From JAHBNG01 sp039028975 (GTDB lineage: Bacteria > Chloroflexota > Anaerolineae > Caldilineales > Caldilineaceae): 64,000 nt of DNA. Each line of letters starts with the position of its first letter. Position 1 is the stretch's first letter. This document shows, in pieces, positions 53,401 through 62,353 of the stretch. Below the pieces are notes generated by a model. That model made no database searches. It saw nothing but the letters and a program-made list of their open reading frames with translations, and had not been told where the DNA came from. The DNA is taken from positions 1 through 64,000 of the forward strand of contig JBCCHB010000028.1 in the NCBI GenBank assembly GCA_039028975.1, given 5' to 3'. The position numbers were made by a program, and so were the translations under genes.

Positions 53401-53838
53401 ATGAATCAACCAGTAGTCACAACGGTCGTTGTTCGGGGAAAATATAAGAATCTAAGCGTTATTGGAGCGCATGTACGTTCCTTTCTAAAGGAAAATGAGA
53501 TTACGGATGTAAATACATCTACTGGTAATGTATCGATCTGCTTTGATATAGAACTGGCCGTGCATGAAATCTGCAACAACATTATTGAACATGCATATGG
53601 CCATCAAGGGGCACAGATTCGATTACGCTTTTCCTATGATGCGCAGAAAAAATGTATTGTCATAGACTTATATGATTCTGGCAAGCAGTTTGACAGTAGT
53701 TCAGTCGTTCAGCCAGATCTGGATGAACCGAGAGAAGAAGGGTATGGCCTGTTTCTGGTCAACCAATTGATGGATGAAGTGATTTACAGACCACTTACTG
53801 ATGGAAACCATTGGAAAGTGATTAAGTACATCACATAG
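53401..53838 (+). CDS. RsbW/SpoIIAB-like ATP-binding serine kinase (HATPase)
   Basis: 145 aa with GGAG seven bases before the ATG. It has the GHKL ATPase boxes: N-box LAVHEICNNIIEHAYG, G1-like DLYDSGKQF (D-x-G) and G2-like EEGYGLFLVNQLMDEV. Proteins of this class phosphorylate STAS antagonists and sequester a target, classically a sigma factor. No sigma gene is near. The 150-base gap before it may hold a separate promoter. With the STAS protein and phosphatase it completes the switch. Confidence 0.9.
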   Translation: MNQPVVTTVVVRGKYKNLSVIGAHVRSFLKENEITDVNTSTGNVSICFDIELAVHEICNNIIEHAYGHQGAQIRLRFSYDAQKKCIVIDLYDSGKQFDSSSVVQPDLDEPREEGYGLFLVNQLMDEVIYRPLTDGNHWKVIKYIT

Positions 53839-53865
53839 AAAGAGAGCTTGAACTACGAGGTTTTC

Positions 53866-55179
53866 ATGTCAAATAGGACTTTGGAACGTACCAATATTGG
53901 AGCAAAAAAGGAGACAAAAAAGATTGGAAGAACATTCAGCATTTTGCTTAGCGCGGTTTTTCTAATCGGCTTGTACTATTGGGGATTCTGGTCTGTTCAA
54001 CGCTCTGCTTTGGAATCTGCCCAAGAGATGCTAACAGGAAGCAGTACAGAGATGAGCTCAACCCAACCCGATGTGCTGGTGATTGCAACTCAAACTACAA
54101 ACCCTCAGGACACAATTATTGCCGCCACTCCACTCCTTTCCACGCCTACGCCTGCACAAATTGTTATGGAGTCACCTTCATCACAGAGCCTTAGCGCCAT
54201 TTGGGATGATGCCAACTTAGCTTACCAGAATGGTGAGTGGGACAGTGCAATCGAAGGTTTTGAGAAGCTGCGCGCAATGGATGACTCTTTTGCTGAAGAT
54301 GAAATTGTCACTTATCTAGCCAACGCGTACTTTGAGACGGGGGTTCAGCTCATTGCTGAGCCAACCAATGGTGACAACAAATTTGAACGCGCACTAAGCC
54401 AGTTTCGTAACGCTCTTGTGCTTGCTCCAGAAGATGAACGACTTAAATCAGGTAGTGATCTGTTAAAAGCTTATCTCATAGGTGAACGAGCCTATCGACT
54501 TGGCAGCCTTCAACAGGCAATAGATGTTTTGCTTCCTCTCTATGAACGAAGCCCAGATTTTCTCACTTATGAAGTAGGCCAGAAGATATACGAAACGTAT
54601 CTAGAGCTAGGAGATCGAGCCATGCGCAAAGGCAATTTTCAAGCAGGGCTTGACTACTTTGGCAGAGCTAGCAACATCTCTGTTGCCGACAATAGTCAAG
54701 TAAAGGCACGCCTTCTTAGCGTAGAGAAGGTTAAACGGCTGTTGGTAACGCCAACACCAACCTTTACAGAGACCCCCGTCGCAACGCCGACCTCCACACC
54801 AGTGCCAACAGTACAATCGTCTGTACCTCAGACTGTAACGAATCGACCTACCGTTGTGCCAGCCAAATGTGCCGACCCCAGAGCGATCATTCTATCACCT
54901 CAAAATGGTGAAGTTCTCTCTGGATTTACCCAGATTAGTGGTGCAGCTTTTCACGACAAATTTCGTTACTTCAAATTGGAATATGCTGATGAGTTTAGTT
55001 CTGACTATAACTTTATCAATAGCTCTGAAATTGCTGTTACCGGAGGGTACTTGGGGCTTTGGAATACAGCACTATTACCCAATGGCGTTTATAAATTAAG
55101 GGTCGTTGTTGTAGAACAGAACGGAAACTACCCTACGCCTTGTGAAGTGACCGTCACAATTGAAAACAGCGAGCAATAA
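53866..55179 (+). CDS. Membrane-anchored TPR protein with Thr-Pro linker and Ig-like domain
   Basis: 438 aa; ATG at 53866 is preferred over the TTG at 53848 because GAGG lies seven bases before it. A single span (FSILLSAVFLIGLYYWGFW) anchors the N-terminus. An extracytoplasmic part with tetratricopeptide-like helices (DDANLAYQNGEWDSAIEGFEKL, SLQQAIDVLLPLYER, NFQAGLDYFGRA) follows, then a Thr-Pro-rich linker (TPTPTFTETPVATPT) and a beta-sandwich C-terminal domain ending VTVTIENSEQ. It begins 27 bases after the kinase gene, so it may be part of the partner-switching unit. A role as a surface scaffold in polysaccharide assembly is inferred. Confidence 0.75.
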   Translation: MSNRTLERTNIGAKKETKKIGRTFSILLSAVFLIGLYYWGFWSVQRSALESAQEMLTGSSTEMSSTQPDVLVIATQTTNPQDTIIAATPLLSTPTPAQIVMESPSSQSLSAIWDDANLAYQNGEWDSAIEGFEKLRAMDDSFAEDEIVTYLANAYFETGVQLIAEPTNGDNKFERALSQFRNALVLAPEDERLKSGSDLLKAYLIGERAYRLGSLQQAIDVLLPLYERSPDFLTYEVGQKIYETYLELGDRAMRKGNFQAGLDYFGRASNISVADNSQVKARLLSVEKVKRLLVTPTPTFTETPVATPTSTPVPTVQSSVPQTVTNRPTVVPAKCADPRAIILSPQNGEVLSGFTQISGAAFHDKFRYFKLEYADEFSSDYNFINSSEIAVTGGYLGLWNTALLPNGVYKLRVVVVEQNGNYPTPCEVTVTIENSEQ

Positions 55180-55262
55180 TCAGTAGGACGCAACCGCTCT
55201 ATGAGTAGCCCCTGTGCGGCATGGGGTGTACCTACTGCACTGCAAACCACTGAAAATAGCAA

Positions 55263-56648
55263 ATGAACCTATCCAGTCACTTGTACCATATGAAAATACG
55301 CCCTGCCTACCCTAGTGGGGTATCCCGACGAAATCGGTTGGTCTTGATCATTTCCTGTACGATCTGTCTGCTCCTTTGGCTTCTTTTCTACGGATCTCTT
55401 TTGGGTTGGAATGGATATACTTCTGCACAAGCCATTCGGATTAATGAGCTCTCAGAGGGTCACGAACGGTTTCAGAGGTCTAGTGAACCTGTTGTAACGG
55501 AACAGTACACATTGACTTATGAGATTGATCGGTCTCAAGTTCCATCGCTTTACCATAATGATTTAACATTAAAGGTACAAGTCAATCAAGTTCTAGCCGC
55601 CCAGGTCATTGCGGATGGCCTAGTTATCTCTCATACTCATATCCCCACAGGTAATATCCTTTTTACGACCAGTGCTGCAGATATAAAGATTGCTATCGAG
55701 AGTAGCGGTGATATAACGGGATTGGGGCAGATTACAACGACTACGTTGCTTAATGGCAAAGGGTTTGCTTGGTCTCATGGAATGGATGACAACGTTGGCC
55801 TTCGAAAGCAAGTTGAAGTTTTGGAGAGTTATGGTTGGACGGGGACTTTCTTTCTGATCGCCAAAGATGTTGATGAGACGAGAGATCAAGACTGGATTGT
55901 GGATGAACCATATCTAAAGGGTAAGCTGCCTTTGGGATGGTCTTTGGGCAACCATACCTGGGATCATACCTGTTTCCCACCGTTCGATGAACAAACCGTG
56001 ATTGATGGGTACAATCGGCTTCGAGAGGTTGCTGATGCGTCAACTGTACCTGACTATCGGATAATTAGTTTTGCCTCACCTTGCAATGTGTCTGCGTATG
56101 ATCCGTTTATTCGTGAGCATCGTGATTCTGGTTCGAGTGATGTCCAGTTTAGTGAAAACGGATCTCTCATTCCGTTTGTTGTTGATGCAGGTGTAGCTGA
56201 AAATATTTTAGATGAGGAGACTCAACTTCCGAATGCCTACGCATTTGGCTTCGAGCTAGCGGTCGGTCGAATTGCCTTAGGAACTGTTTCGGAGGATGAT
56301 CCTACTGTCGATCCCACTCATATTTCTGCCATTGATTGGATGGCAACCCAACATGAGGAAACGGGTCAGCACTTTTGGTATAACACTTTAACCCACGGTG
56401 ATGCTGAAGATCTACTAGACCAGTTTGCTGGGTACATCTATGATACATATGGCGCGCCTGGAACTAATAAAGCCTGGGTTGCTCCGTCAGATGAGATCTA
56501 TAGCTATCTGCTGACGCGAGAACGTGCTGTCATTGTTGAAAAGGGTGTCTTTGACGCAGATGGAGAAAGCATTGTGATTCCAACACCGTCAGTTCCGGAA
56601 GAGGACCCATCCTCCTTTGATCTCTACTTACCACTATTAACCCAGTAG
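55263..56648 (+). CDS. Secreted polysaccharide-deacetylase-like protein with C-terminal YLPL motif
   Basis: 461 aa with an N-terminal span (LVLIISCTICLLLWLLFYGSLL). Residues ~165-300 resemble a NodB-homology carbohydrate esterase: FAWSHGMDDNVGLRKQVEVL replaces the canonical TFDDG strand and LGNHTWDHTCF contains the H-x3-H metal pair. The first motif has HGMDD rather than TFDDG, so activity needs checking. The chain ends FDLYLPLLTQ, a short hydrophobic end shared with two other secreted proteins here. It could remove acetyl groups placed by the acyltransferases of this locus. Confidence 0.65.
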   Translation: MNLSSHLYHMKIRPAYPSGVSRRNRLVLIISCTICLLLWLLFYGSLLGWNGYTSAQAIRINELSEGHERFQRSSEPVVTEQYTLTYEIDRSQVPSLYHNDLTLKVQVNQVLAAQVIADGLVISHTHIPTGNILFTTSAADIKIAIESSGDITGLGQITTTTLLNGKGFAWSHGMDDNVGLRKQVEVLESYGWTGTFFLIAKDVDETRDQDWIVDEPYLKGKLPLGWSLGNHTWDHTCFPPFDEQTVIDGYNRLREVADASTVPDYRIISFASPCNVSAYDPFIREHRDSGSSDVQFSENGSLIPFVVDAGVAENILDEETQLPNAYAFGFELAVGRIALGTVSEDDPTVDPTHISAIDWMATQHEETGQHFWYNTLTHGDAEDLLDQFAGYIYDTYGAPGTNKAWVAPSDEIYSYLLTRERAVIVEKGVFDADGESIVIPTPSVPEEDPSSFDLYLPLLTQ

Positions 56649-56787
56649 CAAATATTGACCCAGCAACAAACGTTTCCTGCTTGACACTCTTGCATCCTGA
56701 ATAATCCCAGAGAGACCTATGCCATGGGCGCGTTGAATACAGAGATTAGAGTAAGATGTATATCAATCTTGACTTGGTCCCTTCACT

Positions 56788-59181
56788 ATGCCTGAAATGA
56801 AAACCCACTTGCTGTCAAAAATCCTCTTTCTCCTCAGCGGGGTTGTCTTGGTGGCCGCAATGCAACCACTCTTCTCTTCAGGTTCGAATTTACGTGCATC
56901 ATTCACGAGAAATTACATACCTGGCACCATCAGCGCCACTCAAATCGTTTATAACGATGAATTGGCCGATGGCTGGAGCGATGTCTCCTGGGAGAGCAGC
57001 ATTGATTTTGCGAATTCAAGCCTCTCCCAAGAAGGAATGACTTCTCTATCTGTAACATACACCGGGGCGTGGGGTGCCCTCCACCTTACAACTGAAGCAC
57101 CTTTATCGGGAGGTGACCACAATTTGATCCGCTTTTGGCTCCACGGCGGTGAGGTTGGCAACCAAGAACTGCGCTTGGTTCTCGCCGATACGCTTAGCAC
57201 ATTCCGTACTGAAAGCGTACCCATCCAACCAATGGCTAACGAGTGGATGCTCGTGGAGATTCCATTCACCTTATTAGGGGAGCCACCGGAATTTTACGGT
57301 TTTGCTTTACAGGATACAACAGGCGCTGCCCAACCGACATTTTACATTGATGATGTACGTCTTATGAAGGTTGTGATTCCGCCGACTGCCACGCCAACGC
57401 CGACGTCAACACCTAGCCCCACACCGACAATTACGCCGACTCCATCGAGTTATCTGATCAATATCGATACTGTGTCTGAGCGCCACCCAATTAGCCCAGA
57501 GATCTACGGTATGAACTTTGCGAGTGAGGCTGTTGCCGAAGCTGTCAAATTGCCAGTTCGCCGCTGGGGAGGGAATGCTACAACCCGTTGGAACTGGCAG
57601 ATTGATACCACGAATTTAGCTAGTGATTGGTTTTTTCTCAACGCACCTGACAGTCGAACCAATGTGGCAACCCTGCCAGATGGGTCATCTGCTGATCTCT
57701 TTATCGAGCAGAATTTGCGTACCAATACCCGTACTCTGATGACGATCCCCATGATTGGTTGGGTCGCCAAAGAACGTAACCTTGACTGCGGGTTTGCCAT
57801 TGCCAAATATGGTGAACAGCAACAGGTTGCTCCAAACAATCCGGTATGTGGTAACGGGGTTAAGATGGATGGCACAATGGTAACTGGCAACGATCCCGCC
57901 GATACAAGCTTGGCAGTGGATACTCAATTTGTCATTGATTGGATCACCCACCTGACCAACAAATACGGCAATGCAGGTTCCGGAGGCATCTCATACTATA
58001 GCTTGGATAATGAACCTATGCTCTGGTCCAAGACCCACCGCGATCTGCATCCGGAACCCGTTGGGTACGAAGAACTGCGTGAGAAGAGCTACGCTTATGG
58101 AGCTGCTGTTAAGGAGGCAGATCCCTCTGCAATGACTATCGGACCTGTCTTGTGGGGCTGGACTGCTTACTTCTATTCTGCGCTGGACCAGACCACCGAT
58201 GAATGGTGGAAAAATCCATTAGATCGAAATGCCCACGGTGGCCTACCCCTAACGGCTTGGTACTTGCAAGAGATGAAAGCTTACGAAGATCAACATAGCG
58301 TCCGTATTTTAGACTATTTAGATCTCCATTACTACCCTGCCTCGGAAGGCGTTGCCCTTGCTTCGGTTGGGGATGCTGAAACACAAGCGTTGCGATTGCG
58401 ATCAACTCGTTCACTATGGGATGCCAGCTATGTAGATGAGAGCTGGATCAACCAACCGATCCGCTTTATCCCCATGATGCGAGAGTGGATTGAAGAATAT
58501 TATCCAGGCACCAAAATTGCCATTAGTGAGTACAACTGGGGCGGATTAGAAGATATTAATGGCGCGCTGACCCAAGCTGACGTGTTAGGTATTTTCGGAC
58601 GAGAAGGCGTCCACATGGCCATGCTTTGGGATCCTGGTCCGGTAGATGCACCGTATATCAATGCTTTCCGCATGTATCGAGATTATGATGGGCAAGGCAG
58701 TACATTTGGCGACGTGAGTATTCACTCGCTCAGTCAAGATCAGGAGCGAATTTCAGTTTATGCCGCCCACCGGACGGACGATAATGCATTGACAATTATG
58801 CTCATAAACAAAATGGACTTCTCCCTAGAGATTCATATGAACATCAAGGACTTCGAATTTGGTGAGTGGGTACAGGTCTATCAGTACAGTGCTGACAATC
58901 TAAGCGAAATTGTTAGAACTGCCGATGTCCCCACCAACTTTGTGGGCTTAACGACGAATGTGCCAGCCGAATCCATTTCATTAATGATTGTCCCGACCTT
59001 CGTCCCAACCCCAACTCCAGATCCGCTGGCTACAGCTACATTCACGCCCACACCGACGCCGACAGTGGATCCACTCGCTCCCACTCAGCCATCAACCGCA
59101 ACGCCTACTCCCAGTGGTAGCATCATCCCAGGAGGTGGGCAAGAAAGGGTTCCATCCATCTATTTGCCCTTGATTCAGTAA
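56788..59181 (+). CDS. Secreted GH44-type glycosidase with Thr-Pro linkers and C-terminal YLPL motif
   Basis: 797 aa paralogue of the GH44 protein at 36 kb, with long identical runs (e.g. LRLRSTRSLWDASYVDESWI). A signal peptide (ILFLLSGVVLVAAMQPLFS) is followed by the same beta-sandwich domain (VYNDELADGWSDVSW), a TPTPTSTPSPTPT linker, the GH44 domain from SERHPISPEIYGMNFA (YYSLDNEPMLW, ISEYNWGG), another Thr-Pro linker, and the end SIYLPLIQ. The first copy lacks linkers and YLPL end and instead has an N-terminal anchor. Two differently localised versions of one enzyme seem to serve the same polysaccharide. Confidence 0.88.
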   Translation: MPEMKTHLLSKILFLLSGVVLVAAMQPLFSSGSNLRASFTRNYIPGTISATQIVYNDELADGWSDVSWESSIDFANSSLSQEGMTSLSVTYTGAWGALHLTTEAPLSGGDHNLIRFWLHGGEVGNQELRLVLADTLSTFRTESVPIQPMANEWMLVEIPFTLLGEPPEFYGFALQDTTGAAQPTFYIDDVRLMKVVIPPTATPTPTSTPSPTPTITPTPSSYLINIDTVSERHPISPEIYGMNFASEAVAEAVKLPVRRWGGNATTRWNWQIDTTNLASDWFFLNAPDSRTNVATLPDGSSADLFIEQNLRTNTRTLMTIPMIGWVAKERNLDCGFAIAKYGEQQQVAPNNPVCGNGVKMDGTMVTGNDPADTSLAVDTQFVIDWITHLTNKYGNAGSGGISYYSLDNEPMLWSKTHRDLHPEPVGYEELREKSYAYGAAVKEADPSAMTIGPVLWGWTAYFYSALDQTTDEWWKNPLDRNAHGGLPLTAWYLQEMKAYEDQHSVRILDYLDLHYYPASEGVALASVGDAETQALRLRSTRSLWDASYVDESWINQPIRFIPMMREWIEEYYPGTKIAISEYNWGGLEDINGALTQADVLGIFGREGVHMAMLWDPGPVDAPYINAFRMYRDYDGQGSTFGDVSIHSLSQDQERISVYAAHRTDDNALTIMLINKMDFSLEIHMNIKDFEFGEWVQVYQYSADNLSEIVRTADVPTNFVGLTTNVPAESISLMIVPTFVPTPTPDPLATATFTPTPTPTVDPLAPTQPSTATPTPSGSIIPGGGQERVPSIYLPLIQ

Positions 59182-59292
59182 GAAATATTGTCGTAAAAAT
59201 TGTAGTCACCCTGGCAGATGGCTTCCGTTTTAAAGGGAGGCTTACGCAGACCAACTCTAATCGTATTAATTCGTATGCAGTAGGAGGTAATT

Positions 59293-60093
59293 ATGTATTT
59301 CTATCACTATTTTCGTAATAACACTGAAAAGCTACTTTTGAAGATGATTTGCCAATTGCCAGGCAACACAAGCACTCTACAATCCACGTCCACATTACAT
59401 CGCGTAAAAGTTATGAGCGGTCTCTTAAAAGGCAAGTATTTCTCTATGCCTCAACTAGAGAAGCTATCATTTGCGTTGGGAACCTATGAGCCTCACATTG
59501 TCGAGTGCATGAAGCAGTATATTAAACCTGGAGCTGTTGTATACGATATCGGCGCAAATGCTGGGTATCTTACTCTTACCCTATCTACAATCTCGCAAGA
59601 TAGTGGACAGGTGTTTGCCTTTGAACCTGATCCACAAAATTTGGCTGCGCTCAATCAGAATATTCAAGATAATGGTTTGAGCAATGTGCAGGTTATCGAG
59701 AAAGCAGTAAGTGACACCACAGGTGAGCTTACCTTTGCCAGTTTTGAATATTCCCTTGTAGGGCACCTTTCCACCCCAGATACGCCTGATGATGCCACCC
59801 TATTGCAGGTCCAGTCGGTTACATTGGATGAGTTTGTCTATGAGCAAGGTTTTCCTGTCCCGGACTTTATTAAGATAGATACAGAAGGTGCTGAGGATCG
59901 AGTAATTTTTGGTGCGGACCGCTTACTTCGCGAAGAAAAACCAGTTATTCTTGCCGAAGTGAGGAAGGGTGATATCTATCAAAATGTCGTTGACTATGTG
60001 ACAGAGCGAGATTATCGTTTTGAATTTCTGGAGGGGGGATGGCAATTCGAGAAGCATGGTTTGGGTGACATGTTGTTTATACCGAAGGTGTAA
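59293..60093 (+). CDS. FkbM family methyltransferase
   Basis: SAM-dependent O-methyltransferase of 266 aa that probably methylates a sugar of the polysaccharide. Motif I AVVYDIGANAGYLTLTL, the acidic motif II FAFEPDPQNLAALNQNI, and the FkbM signature DFIKIDTEGAEDRVIFGA are all present. The strong ribosome site GGAGG precedes the ATG. The gene lies between two secreted-enzyme genes in the EPS locus. Confidence 0.9.
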   Translation: MYFYHYFRNNTEKLLLKMICQLPGNTSTLQSTSTLHRVKVMSGLLKGKYFSMPQLEKLSFALGTYEPHIVECMKQYIKPGAVVYDIGANAGYLTLTLSTISQDSGQVFAFEPDPQNLAALNQNIQDNGLSNVQVIEKAVSDTTGELTFASFEYSLVGHLSTPDTPDDATLLQVQSVTLDEFVYEQGFPVPDFIKIDTEGAEDRVIFGADRLLREEKPVILAEVRKGDIYQNVVDYVTERDYRFEFLEGGWQFEKHGLGDMLFIPKV

Positions 60094-60264
60094 GGAGTGT
60101 GATGTAAATAGCCTGCTCGTATCAATCAGAATGAACCACATCAAATGACCACGTTATTTCAAATTCGTCCCCAAGTGTTCGCGAGGTGACTTATCAAATC
60201 CCATTTTGGGCCTTCCCTTCCACTGAGCATACGACCTACCATCCTATTACGATTAGGCGCTTTA

Positions 60265-62202
60265 TTGTTCCTATTAGCTTGTCTTCTGTTAACAGGTGGA
60301 AATGGCAACGCGGGTTACTTTCGCATGACTCATGCTATCACACCTGATGTACATTTTTCATCTCTCGGAGAACCATTCATAGAAGTTGCTAATCAGTCAG
60401 GTGTATCTGGATATGATATTGGTATCTTTGGGACTAACTTTGGTTCTACTGCCGGACGCGTGACCATTCTTGGCACGGAAGCAGAGGTGGAAGAATGGCT
60501 TGACACATTTGTCAAAGTAACAATTCCAGCTGCCGAGCCTGGAGTAGGTGAGCTACGATTAACAACAACTGAAGGTCTTTCAGTAACGAATCTCTTTCAG
60601 CTCTATACCATTAGCCCTATATTTCAAACACCACCACCAACCACTTTCCATGATGTTGCTCAGGGCAAACCCGCCTATTTGACCAATTTAACCGATACCT
60701 TTTGCTTCCGTCAGCCAGAGAACGTATGGACAGAACCCACTGAATATTTAACCAATTACCGCTGCGGGTATTCGGGAATAACTGGGGATGGCCATGCCAC
60801 TCTGGATGCTTCTTCGACAGATGGTGCAATTATTGCGGTTGATTTGGAACAAACGCTGACGGGGCACTTCTACTTCCAGTTCTGGAACTCAAGCGGTTGG
60901 TATTCAGGGCAGAGCGCTGTTCCACAGAATTACGAAGTTGAGGTCTCGGTAGATTCAACAGATGGCTTGAATGGTACATGGATAAGCGTACATAGTGAGG
61001 TAGGAAATTCACGCGCCTTTCGCCTCCATGAAGTGGTGATGCCAAGCGGTGGCGCGCAGTGGATACGGTTGAGGGTGACGAGCAGCAATTTGGATAACAA
61101 CACGTTTATCATGAAGACGATTCGCCTATACCAGCCCTCAGCGAGCAACGGTATCCAGTCAAGTAGTATTCAGCCAAAGACAACCCAGTTGAATACCTTC
61201 CAAGACAAGTGGGATATGTTTGCTGTCTACGGTGACTCGATTACCAAAGATGCAAATGAACTCATTGGACCCCTTGGATTAGCTAAACAGATTCAGGAGA
61301 TCTCAAACGGGGTTGAAGAGCCATTGGTTCCTGTCTTTGGCCTTTCCGGGCAGAATTCAACGGGCCTTGTGGAGCAAACCGAGGTCGATTCTGACATCTA
61401 CGATGCTTTTGCTCAAGATGGCAGCGGCAGCCAGGCCCTCTATTGGGGCATCGGATTGGGGACCAATGATTCTCAGGACAGCATTGACCTGAGCGAAGAG
61501 ACTTGGTCAAACATCGGTGCCTTTGATGAACGGATGGATGCCATTGTTCAAGAGATCATCCGGCGAGAAGCTGCACCTATTTTGGCACGCCTGCCAGATA
61601 CAGATGAGGCCCAGGGCGGCTTTGGCACGTTGGCTTCCAAGAAGAAGCTCCTCGCCGATATTGATCGCCTGGGAGCTCAATATCGCTTAATTCCTGGCCC
61701 GGATTTCTATACGGCATTTCGATACAACATTGAATTTGAGGAGAGTAGTTGGCTCCGAGCAGGCGATGGAACGCACCATACCAACGAGGGGCGTCTAGAG
61801 CATGTAAGGCTCTGGGCCGAAGCTTTTGTACGCGGCACCAATCGAGCAGATTTTGTAACTGCACCCACCCCTACACCGACAGCAACACAGACCAATACAC
61901 CTCCTCCAACCAACACGCCAACTGAGACCCGAACGCCGATACCTTCGGCAACACCTACATCCGTAACGCTCCTACCATCTGCAACTCATACAGCTACGCC
62001 AACCGTTATTGCGATGACAAGTTCTCCTACTGCTACGTCGCCAACTGCCATGGCGTCATTGACTCCTATAGCGACTCTCACAGTGACACCAACTGGCACA
62101 TCGACTGCTGTTGTCGTACCAACTGCTCTAGCCACGCCAAATAGCGGCAACCCATTGGAGGAGAATCCCCCATTTAGTCTATTCCTGCCTCTGGTTCGAT
62201 AA
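60265..62202 (+). CDS. Secreted multidomain SGNH-hydrolase-like protein with C-terminal FLPL motif
   Basis: About 645 aa. A hydrophobic signal (LLFLLACLLLTGG) is followed by an IPT/TIG-like domain (SGYDIGIFGTNFGSTAG), a discoidin-like region (HFYFQFWNSSGWYSGQSAVP), and an SGNH esterase domain. That domain has FAVYGDSITKD (Ser block), LGTNDSQD (Asn block) and DGTHHTNEG with the catalytic Asp-His pair. A Thr/Pro-rich linker of ~80 residues leads to FSLFLPLVR. The TTG start at 60265 gives a signal with no basic n-region. The frame is open back to ~60186 and a CTG at 60223 would add SIRPTILLRLG, a better signal peptide. Likely an acetyl esterase acting on the polysaccharide. Confidence 0.78.
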   Translation: MFLLACLLLTGGNGNAGYFRMTHAITPDVHFSSLGEPFIEVANQSGVSGYDIGIFGTNFGSTAGRVTILGTEAEVEEWLDTFVKVTIPAAEPGVGELRLTTTEGLSVTNLFQLYTISPIFQTPPPTTFHDVAQGKPAYLTNLTDTFCFRQPENVWTEPTEYLTNYRCGYSGITGDGHATLDASSTDGAIIAVDLEQTLTGHFYFQFWNSSGWYSGQSAVPQNYEVEVSVDSTDGLNGTWISVHSEVGNSRAFRLHEVVMPSGGAQWIRLRVTSSNLDNNTFIMKTIRLYQPSASNGIQSSSIQPKTTQLNTFQDKWDMFAVYGDSITKDANELIGPLGLAKQIQEISNGVEEPLVPVFGLSGQNSTGLVEQTEVDSDIYDAFAQDGSGSQALYWGIGLGTNDSQDSIDLSEETWSNIGAFDERMDAIVQEIIRREAAPILARLPDTDEAQGGFGTLASKKKLLADIDRLGAQYRLIPGPDFYTAFRYNIEFEESSWLRAGDGTHHTNEGRLEHVRLWAEAFVRGTNRADFVTAPTPTPTATQTNTPPPTNTPTETRTPIPSATPTSVTLLPSATHTATPTVIAMTSSPTATSPTAMASLTPIATLTVTPTGTSTAVVVPTALATPNSGNPLEENPPFSLFLPLVR

Positions 62203-62353
62203 GGCAGAGCCAGAAAAATATTTACAGAAAGAAGAACAACGCTTTCAGCTCAGGCTATTCCACAGAATAAATGTTCGTTGGCGAAACGCCCACTTCGTGA
62301 ACAGTAGGCACGGCGTCGTGCCGATTCGATCCGCACGAGGCATGCTTACTGCT

